A stretch of 64,000 bases of DNA from assembly GCA_004431415.1 (NCBI GenBank), contig QPMI01000434.1, positions 310,001-374,000 of the forward strand. The letters are read 5' to 3'. Positions 53,310-61,621 of the stretch are shown here, piece after piece. The DNA is from Cyanophora paradoxa (lineage: Eukaryota; Glaucocystophyceae; Cyanophorales; Cyanophoraceae). The notes beneath the pieces are model-generated. The model did not search any database. It saw only the letters and a list, made by a program, of their open reading frames with translations, and was not told the DNA's origin. The stretch's first letter is position 1. Each line of letters begins with the position of its first letter. The translations under genes and the position numbers were made by a program.

Positions 53310-56287
53310 TGGCGGCCGCGGCGGCTCCGCCGCCAGCCGGTCCGCCAGGCTCCGCTCCGTCCGCGCAGGCGCTTGTTTCGCGGGACGCGTTCCTGGACCC
53401 TGCCTTCGACCCCAGCACATTCGTCTCCGACCTGCGGAAGCATGTGCCCCTGGAGCAGCTCCGCAACGAGGTGCGTTCGCCGCCAACCCTCCAAGCGCGT
53501 CCGTGGCAGGGCTGACCGCGTGTTCCGCGCGCCGCAGCTCAACAAGCACTTCCAGTCCTTGCGGAATGAGGTGCGGTCGCTCTCGCTCATCGCTCCTCGC
53601 GGCCCGCTGACCCGCCCGCAGCTGCTCGAGCTCATCAACCGGGACTTCGACCAGTTCGTCTCGCTGTCGACCAACCTCGTCGGCGCGGACCGCATGATAG
53701 CGCAGCTAAAGCAGCCACTCAAGGTTCTGCGCGAGGACATTGCGGTGAGTGCCTCGGCGCGCATGGCCATCGCTGCCGCGGTCTGACTTGCCGGTTCGCG
53801 CGCAGGGCGTCCAGGATGCGGTGGTGGAGCAGATGCGAGCGCTGCAGGGCAAGCTGGACGAGCGCAAGGAGCTCGCCGAGCAGCGGTCGTACCTGCAGCT
53901 CTTCATCAACATCGCCACCGTCGTGCAGCACATCGAGGAGCGCCTGCGCTCCGACGAGTGGGAGGGCTCGGGCGGGGGGCGCCCCGCGGGCATCGACGAC
54001 GTGCGCCGCTCCGCCCGCGGCCGGCCGCCCCCGGCTCGCACCTCACGCCGTCGCGCAGACGGGCTTCGACGTGGACGGGCGGGAGCTGGACGAGACCGGC
54101 ATCATCGTGCCGGAGGGCTCAGCGAACAGGGAGCTGGCGGCAAGCCGTCTGATCGAGCGCGTGGCGAACGAGTACAACAGGCTCGACTTCTACCTGAAGC
54201 GGGCCAAAGACTTGCCCTTCGCGCGGTCCCTCGACACGGTCCGCTCGCCTGGCCCCCGCTCCCGATCGCCTCCGACGCCGAGGGGCCGGCGGGCGTGCAG
54301 AGGGTGCTGTTCATCGAGAAGACGATCCGGGACAGGCTGGAGGAGACGTTCGCGGCGGGCCTGGAGAGCGGGGACCAGCAGGTCCTCTCCCACTGCCTGC
54401 GGGCCTTCGCCGCCATCGACGCGACCTCCCACGCCGAGAACCTCGTCCGCAAGCTCTGGGTCCAGCCCGCCATGCAGAAGGTCCTACCTGCCACGGCCCT
54501 GCGCCCCCGGCGCCCGCTCAGCCGGGCGCCGCAGATCATCCGGAAGGAGCGCTTCGAGCGGGCGAACGAGGGGCTCGCCGCCATCTACGACGACATCATC
54601 CGCTACGTGCAGGACAAGTTCGAGTGCGCCGCCGCGCCCTTGCGCCTCTCCCCGCGCCCTCGCTGCACGCTCGGCTCACCGGCGCCGGCCCGGCAGCACG
54701 CTGATCGAGCTCACGGGAGGGGAGTCGGCGCAGTCGTCCTCGGGGGGCGTCCGCGGCTTCAACTTCCTGGCGAACAGCCTGTGGGCCGAGGTGGAGGAGG
54801 TGCTCTCCAACGCGACCCCCTTCGTCTTCGCGACGGGCATCCCGGACTCGTTCCACCAGAACTACCTCCTCTCCATGGCCTTCCTCGACCGCGTCGAGCG
54901 CTTCTGCAAGACGCGCGAGTCGGTGCAGGCGTTCCGCAACCACGCCGCCTACAGCCGCTTCCTCCGCCGCTGGGGCCTCCGCGTCTACTTCCAGCTCCGC
55001 TTCTACGAGGTCTCCTCCAAGCTCGACGCCGCCCTCTCCCGGGGCGTCGAGGTTCTCGCCTCGCCCTCCCCCGCCGGCTATCGCCTCGACGCCGGGGCCG
55101 CTGTGGAGGAGGCGACGGAGCGCTGCCTTGCCCCCGAGGTCTTCCTCCCCATGCTCGCCCACCAGTTCGCCAAGCTCGCCCTCCAGTGCATCGCCCGCTA
55201 CAAGAACTGGCTTACGGCCGGCCTCCAGCAGGCCTGTCCCCGGCCCCGGCCCGGCCGACCGTTACCGCGGCGGCGCTGAGCCCCGGCGCAGGTGCTGAGC
55301 GGCGCCCAGTCTGGCGCCGCGGCGCCGCAGGCGGGGTGGGCCGCCCTCGCCCCCGAGCAGTACATCCTGGCGTACCACGACACGGAGCTCCTCCTCACAC
55401 GCGTCCGCCCCCGCCCCGCGCGCCTTCGCCCCGCCAGGCCGGCCCGCGACGTCGGCTCACGGCGCGTCTCGCGCAGTTCCAGTCGCGGGTCCCGGCGGCG
55501 CTTCGGAAGCGGATGGAGGCGCTCTCGGGCAAGCTCCCCGAGGACTTCGGCGAGCGTGCGCCCCCGCCCTCTCCCCCTTTGCGTCGCATCTTCCTCGCGG
55601 TCGACCGCCGACCGCAGGGCTCTGCCGGGAGTCGGCGGAGAGCGTGCGGGCAGTGCTGCCCGAGCTCTCCAAGATCATCACGTCCCACGTGCTCTCCAAG
55701 TGCCTCGAGAACCTGCAGGCCGTGCGGGGCGTCACGGCCATGTACCGCATGACGAACAAGCCGCCGCCGACGAAGCCCTCGATGTACGTCGCGACGATTC
55801 TGCAGCCTCTGGGCCAGTTCGCGCAGGAAGTCGAGGCCTCCTCGCTCGTCTCGCGGGCCGTGCTGCAGTCCTGGACGCTCGCCGCCGTCACCTCCGTCGC
55901 GGACCGCTACAACGAGATGACCACGGAGCTCATCACGACCGTCCGCAAGACCGAGAGCTCCCTCAAGCGCCTTCAGGCCAAGAAGCCGGCCGCCGGCCCC
56001 GCCGCCCCCGCCTCCGCCCAGGCCATGGGCGACACCGACAAGGCCCGCCCCGCTTCCTTCCCCCTCTGGCCTTTCCCCACCCCTACCATTCCATCTCACG
56101 GCGCCTCGCCCCGCAGATCTGCCTGCAGCTGTACCTGGACGTGGAGGAGCTGGGGCGCCTGATGAAGAAGCTGGGCGTGGAGGCGGCGTCGCTGGCCTCG
56201 TTCGCCTCCCTCCACGATCTCGTCTACGCCGAGAGCGAGAAGTTCCTGCCGCTCCTCGCCCAGCAGGCTCCCCCAGCCGCCCCCTAG
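53310..56287 (+). CDS. COG2: Conserved oligomeric Golgi complex subunit 2 (COG2)
   Basis: Vesicle-tethering subunit for retrograde traffic within the Golgi. ATG 53310 opens an Ala/Pro leader, then RDAFLDPAFDPSTFVSDLRK and VPLEQLRNE. Next NKHFQSLRNEVRSLSLIAPR, LLELINRDFDQFVSLSTNLV continuing GADRMIAQLKQPL, which matches the COG2 N-terminal coiled coil. Further exons encode VVEQMRALQGKLDERKELAE, YNRLDFYLKRAKDLPF, RVLFIEKTIRDRLEETFAAG, NFLANSLWAEVEEVLSNATP and FVFATGIPDSFHQNYLLSMA. Later ILAYHDTELLLTRF, ESVRAVLPELSKIITSHVL, and MYVATILQPLGQFAQEVEAS; TAG at 56285-56287. Both the N-terminal and DUF3510-like C-terminal regions are present. The intron at 55232 has a GC donor. Length fits the family (about 750 residues). 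Confidence 0.9.
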
Positions 56288-56391
56288 CCAGCCGCCGCCC
56301 CCCGCGCACCGCATCTCGTCTAAGTACAGCTCACGTGTCTACGCTGCACGCATATTCACATCTCGCCTCGCCGAGTACATTTAATCCGCGC

Positions 56392-58276
56392 CTACAAGCT
56401 CGGTGCGAGGGGCGCTGCCGCCGCCGCCGGAGGCAGGGCGGGGAACTTGTTCTCGACGAGGTAGCGGAAGCACTGCATGATGTAGTTCTTCTCCTGCCGG
56501 ATCTCTTTCGACAGGAGCTTCTGCAGCAGCGTCCGCGGGTGGGTCGGCGCCGGCGGCGGCCGCGGCGGCGCCGGCTTCGCCCCCGGCTGCGCAGCTGAGG
56601 TGTTAGGGCTGCGATGAGGAAATGATGTTACGCGAAAAGCACCTGGAGGTCGTGGGAGAAGCCGCAGCGGCCCCCGAGCTTGCAAAAGCCCCGCGCGAAG
56701 TACTTGCACGGCGGCCGCTGGTGCCTCCTCTCGCCGGCCTGCTCGGGGCGGCCCGGCGCCCGGCCCGCCGGCGCCGGCTGCTGCTTGCTGCTGTCGGTGC
56801 TGGTGCTTCCTGTTGGAGGGCGCAACGGCTCCGTGTGCGCTTCTCCGTGCCCGGCCGGGCCTGCCGGGGCGGGCGGGTGCACGGGACCGGCCTCCGGCCG
56901 GCCGCCCGCGTGCGGGACTTTCCGGGGAGACGCCTTGCAGCTCTCTGTTGATCCGTCGAGGTCCGTCAGGGAGCCCTCCACATGGGCGGGCGCATCCTTA
57001 AAGCTGTACTCCTCGGGCGCCCCGTCCGAGTCCCTCTCCTCGCCCTCCTCCCCGTCAAAAAAGTGCTCGTGGGACTGGCTGACTGCTGGCGAGTCCGGCG
57101 GCGGATGCGGGTGTGGGTGCTCGTGGGGGGGATGTTCCAGGGGCGGCGGCTGCTTGACGGACTCTGGGGGCGCCGGCTGGAGCTGCTGCGTCACAGGCGG
57201 GGTCGGCGCCCCGCCCTCCTCTCCTCGACCGCCGCCTAAAATCTGGGATCAGCGCAAGCTGAAATCATAAGAATGCATCAATGACACCTTCGTAATGGTC
57301 GGGATTCCCGTGGTAGCCGCTATGACTGTAGCCGCCCCGCCCGCCCCGCTGCTGGTAGCTGCCGCCGCGAAGCCCGCCGCGCCCGCGCCATCCCCCGCGC
57401 CCCTCTTGGAGGAGGATGTGTGTCTGGTCCGGCTCGCGCTCGTGCTGGTGATGCTGGAAGCCGCCGCGCCCGCCGCGCCCGCGCCCCCGGCCGCGCTGAT
57501 CGCGGTTGAAGAGTGGCCTGCGTGAGCGGTCGTCCACAATCTCTCCGCGAGCCCTCCTGTTCTCGTCTTCATGTTTCTGCGCCGCTCGCATCGTTAGCTG
57601 AAGCAACGCCTCGGCAAGCGATAGCGGCGTGCCTTGCGCTCCACGTTGGATTCGCTGGGCCAGTGCTTCCTGCGCTCTGCGCGCCATCGCTCGATTTCTT
57701 CCGGCGTGTCCAAGATGATCGGCTTGCGAGACGAGCTGCGTTGACGCTTTAGACGATCAAACGTGTCTAAATACGTGCCGCGCACCTCACGCCGTTGTGA
57801 GCGTCGTGGACGTGCTCGAAGACGACTTTCTTGGATGCGACGAAGCTACAGTCATCGCGAGGGCACTTCACATGCTTCGCTTTGTGCTCTTCAAGCTGCC
57901 GCTGCTGCTGGAAGCCGCGATCGCAGGCCTCGCAGAAGTAATTTTCCCTGCAAGCTCGCGTCAGAGCGAGCAGGCTCTCTCTGAAAAAACGCGCTCACGG
58001 CTCAGGTTCACGTGGCCGCTTCCGCTGCCCGTAATGCGGCGGAGGTGGGTACCCGCCGTACGTGTTGTGGTGCACTGGCGGATGCGGGGCGTATGGGGGC
58101 ATGTACGCGCCCGTCACAGGCGCGAGCGACGCTCCGTACAGCGGCGGGGGCTGCGTCCCTGTTAAGAGCGCCAGGCGCGATCCGATCGCACGGCGCACCG
58201 CGGGCGTCCCAAGCAGGCCGTGTCCGCCCAGGTACATCGTGGGGGGAAGCGGCGGAGCGAACGGAGACGGGAACAT
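56392..58276 (-). CDS. NUFIP1: NUFIP1-like box C/D snoRNP assembly factor
   Basis: In the family, it bridges snoRNP core proteins to the R2TP complex. ATG 58274-58276 opens FPSPFAPPLPPTMYLGGHGL and a Tyr/Pro-rich part. A C2H2-type finger follows (NYFCEACDRGFQQQRQLEEH, with KCPRDDC after it). The diagnostic block reads PIILDTPEEIERWRAERRKH then WPSE, matching the NUFIP core (ESPEEIxKWxxERRKNFPT). Next come an Arg/Gly-rich region (RGRGGRGG and similar), an acidic/His/Pro-rich region, and a CCCH finger CKYFARGFCKLGGRCGFSH. The end LLQKLLSKEIRQEKNYIMQC and FRYLVENKFPAL matches the human C-terminus (LLxxDIRxExNxILQCxRYxV). Stop at 56392-56394. Four to six introns. Confidence 0.85.
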
Positions 58277-58662
58277 CGTAGCGGCTGGATGCAGCACCGC
58301 GTACCCCTCAAGGCTGCATCCGAGTGCATCGGCGGCATCGCTGCGGCATCAAAGCGCATCCCGGCGCGGGCGATGTCGGCGAGTCGCGGAACGCCACAGT
58401 GGCCCTCATCTTTCGGGAGAGGCGCTTCTCTGCTAGGTCGCAGCGCGACCTCGAGGTCGCTGCTGCGCGACAGCGGTGTTCCTGCCGGGCACCGCTCGCA
58501 AGATGCGGTGGATAGGATAGAAGAAGGGCCCGTGCAGCCCTCGCGCACGTACGGCACCGCTGGCGACTTAGTGGGCAAGGTGTGTGCGGTGACCTTTGAC
58601 GCGCCCTTTCGATCTAGCTACCGGCACGGGCGCGCGCGCTGCTATCGGCTAAAGGAGCGCTT
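58277..58662. other. Divergent 5' interval between NUFIP1 and the transporter
   Basis: 386 bp between two divergent start codons. Open frames on both strands show no known content; probably promoters and untranslated leaders. Confidence 0.45.
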
Positions 58663-60534
58663 ATGAACGCTTATTCATGCGTGCGCACTGCGCAGGTGCA
58701 CGTTATCGGCGATGACGAAAGTCGGCCGCTTCTTGACGGAACGCTGGGAGACTTTGAGGGACACTCCACTTTCCTGCAGAGCTTCTTCAACTCCGTCAAC
58801 ATTCTCTGCGGAGTTGGCATCTTGGCTTTTCCTTTCGCACTCATGAAGAGCGGCTGGGTGGGCTTGCTGTTTATGGCATTCCTAGCTATCGTCACAAACT
58901 ACACCGGCAAAGTGAGTGGCTTGAACAGTGAATGGAAGGCCCAGCTCACCCATACGCAGTGCATTGCATACTGCATGCAAGCGCAACCGGGGATCCAGAG
59001 CTACCCCGAAATAGGGCAGGCGGCTTACGGGGACAAGGGTCGGCCAGGACCCCCAACTTGACGGCTTGCTTTGCCGATTTCGTTCCGTGCACAGGCCGGC
59101 TTCTGATCTCGGCGATATTATACACCGAGCTTTTCTGCACGTTGTCTCTCTTTTTCATTCTGGAGGGAGACAACCTCACTCAGGTTTGCACATGCAGCAG
59201 TCTCCTAAACTGCCTACATGCCCTTTACGCCCTTTCGAACAGCTCATCTATCCTCGGATTGGTATCGAGCATCGAGCAGCGACAAGAAATATGTTCATGG
59301 CGTTGACCGCCATTGTCGTCCTGCCAACTTCCTGGTTAAGAGATCTGTCATACCTGTCATACGTTTCTGTTCTTGGCATGATCTCGGCTTTCTTCCTTCT
59401 GGGAGTTGTTGTGCGTCGCTTTGCTTCGGAGTTTCGGCGCTGAAGACGATGCATCCAATTAGCATTACAGGTCAACGATGGCATCACAGGAGGAATGCTC
59501 GAGGGGCTGGACCTGTCCGACACAAAGACGTTCCGGTATTTTGTATTTGTTGATTTCAGTAAACTGCACATGCCATGGGTGTGAACCTTGCCAGAATAAT
59601 TAATGTGGACAATCTTCCGCTGATGTTCGGATTGGTGTCGTTCGGCTTCGCGGGTCATGCAGTGGTTGGTAGTCACTCTTATGCTTCTTCTTGCTGCTTA
59701 CCATCAATTTGAGCAGTTTCCAAACATATACACGTCCATGAAGGACAAGCGCCAGTACAAACGGATGCTCGACTTTTCATATGTTGTTGTGATGATTGCA
59801 TACAGCGCAATGGCAGTTTTCGGATGGTTGCAGTATAGGGACGACACAGATCAACAAGTCACCTTGAATCTCCCAGAAGGGCTTGTTTCCCAGATTGCGA
59901 CAGCCCTCATCTGCGTAAATCGTGAGCATACGTTGAATTTCCCATGCTTGGTCACGTTGTTAATGGCATACTCCAGCTATAACCAAGTTCTCCCTCACGC
60001 TCAATCCCATCGGCCTTGGGGTGATTATGTGCAGCATGTGGGCTTGCCTTCTGCAGCTGACAGCCGATCAGATTGAAGAGCTGTTCACTTTCAAATCACC
60101 TTTCGGCAATCGGGCTTTCAGCATATGTATCCGGTCTCTCCTCGTATTTTCTTCCCTCATTGTAGCAATGGTTATTCCATTCTTCGCCTATGTTCTTTCT
60201 TTTATTGGAGCATTCATGACGGTGAGTTGACTCCACACAACCCTATCCTGTTCTATTTCCCTGCCTGCATCGACACCCCATATTTCAGATGGCAGTGTCT
60301 GCTGTCTTCCCCGCTCTCTGCTACATGAGGTTATACAAGGGGAAGCTAGGCTGGCACATCTTGCTGTGGAACTGGCTCGTTGTGATTATTGGTACGATTT
60401 GTGCCATTTCTGGGTCCTGGATCGCGGCCGTCCAGATGTGCGTACCTGCACCTTGCCTGAAATTCCAGCGCTTATTCTTTCGCAGCATGCACGAGTGGCA
60501 AAAGAAATCTTCGTGGCAGATTCGACCCTCCTAA
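58663..60534 (+). CDS. Vacuolar-type amino acid transporter (AAAP/AVT family)
   Basis: Multispan amino acid permease of the AVT/SLC32-36 group. ATG 58663 opens a cytosolic leader (VIGDDESRPLLDGTLGDFEG), then STFLQSFFNSVNILCGVGIL with AFPFALMKSGW, the signature first span of the family. Further spans: LLFMAFLAIVTNYTGK, LISAILYTELFCTLSLFFIL, ALTAIVVLPTSWLRDLSYLS continuing YVSVLGMISAFFLLGVVV, FGLVSFGFAGHAV, YVVVMIAYSAMAVFGWL, a span near 59930, LLVFSSLIVAMVIPFFAYVL with SFIGAFM, AVSAVFPALCYMRLY, and HILLWNWLVVIIGTICAISG. About 10-11 spans, with loop LNLPEGLVSQIATALIC. TAA at 60532-60534. A leader with SRPLL suggests vacuolar targeting. Substrate cannot be told. Confidence 0.85.
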
Positions 60535-60775
60535 AAATGGGCGCGAGGAGGGCCGCTGAGGCTTCGCCCGACCTTTGGGACCCGCAGGGGCCCAGGGCTT
60601 GACTTAGTAATTTCAATTTTGATTTCAATTTTGATTTCGGAGCTCGAGTTCACGCGTACTACGGTACGTTAAATCGTGATCGCAACTGCAACAGGGCCCG
60701 CCGGGCGCCGGGCCGCCAGCGCCGGATCCGATAGCGCTAGCGAGCTCTATGTGACGATATTGATGAGATGGGGTA

Positions 60776-60826
60776 CATCGTATACAACCCGAATTCGTGC
60801 CCCCGGGCTTGTATACGATGTACTTG
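60776..60826. repeat. Inverted repeat (15-bp arms) beside remnant 2
   Basis: GTACATCGTATACAA (about 60773-60787) is followed after 20 bp by its exact reverse complement TTGTATACGATGTAC (about 60808-60823). It sits immediately upstream of the first exon of the Fanzor-like remnant. Confidence 0.8.
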
Positions 60827-60835
60827 CAATTTCAG

Positions 60836-61146
60836 ACACGTGCGGCAAGATCAACTACGGGCTCGGCTCGAAGAGGGTCTTCGAGTGCCGCCCCGGGTGC
60901 GGCTTCCGGGCGGACCGCGACGGCGGCGCCGCGCGGTGCGTGTTGTGTCTATACACGCCTATACACAATCGCTGCTCCCCCCGCCTAGTCCCGACACGGC
61001 CTAGCCACGGCATAATTTTCCGTCTAGGCCTAGGGCCGGCTCGCCCTCCCAGCGCCGCCCGATCGCAATCGTAATCGTACTCTTGCAGGAGCATCTTCAT
61101 CCGCTACGGCACCGGCGTGGACGCGAAGCGCCTGCTCGGTTCGTAG
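60836..61146 (+). pseudogene. Fanzor/TnpB-like nuclease remnant 2 (C-terminal zinc ribbon)
   Basis: After an acceptor-like TTTCAG at 60830-60835, exon 1 (to 60935) reads TCGKINYGLGSKRVFECRPG and CGFRADRDGGAA. A 153-nt GT-AG intron (60936-61088) joins RSIFIRYGTGVDAKRLLGS and TAG at 61144-61146. The pattern CG...GSxRVFxCxxCGFxADRDxxAARxI is the TnpB/OrfB/Fanzor zinc ribbon with the last catalytic Asp. The first Cys of the ribbon would lie in a missing upstream exon. Nothing upstream to 60535 looks like the RuvC core, and an inverted repeat abuts the exon, so it is 5'-truncated. It is about 45 percent similar by eye to the remnant at 41490-41948. Confidence 0.6.
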
Positions 61147-61210
61147 CCAGCTAGCGCTAGGCTCCGATCCCCTTTTCTCCATCAGGGCACCAGTCCCTGC
61201 GGGTTACGCT

Positions 61211-61284
61211 CTCACCCAAACAGCACGGGTACAGTTAAAGCGCTGTAGGTAGGAGGTCCGGCGCGCCCGTAGCGTAGAAAGAGC
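61211..61284 (+). repeat. Dispersed repeat family R1, copy 5
   Basis: Extended R1 copy, 65 bp downstream of the stop codon of remnant 2 and on the same strand. It matches the extended copy at 18071-18143 from CACCCAAACAGC through the core. Between the stop and R1 lies CCATCAGGGCACCAGTCCCT. Confidence 0.9.
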
Positions 61285-61621
61285 TCAAGAACTCAGCCCA
61301 CGGCAGCGCTAGCTATTGTTTCTCGTGCTGCTAATCGTATTTTTGTTGGTGGTTCTCCTATTAGTTATTTAGAACGTCCACAATCAGGAATTGACGCAAA
61401 AGCTAGCTAGATCGAGGTGCTCGATCGGTACCGCGTTCATCCAGTGCGCCCAGTTTCACGGATAAGCTGTTCAGCCCAGCGCAACCAGCGCCCCTGCCGG
61501 AGAGACCGCCGGCCTGTTGAACAACAGAATCATCGAGGCGCTCAGCTGCACTTCTGAGTGAACCGCGGTTGCGCTGTAGCAGCGGGCGGCCGCTGGGCGC
61601 TGCGGCAGCGAGCACGCGATC
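61285..61621. other. Intergenic interval upstream of RPC2
   Basis: AT-richer around 61310-61380, then GC-rich. No reading frame with known content on either strand; probably the promoter and leader of the downstream gene. Confidence 0.5.
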
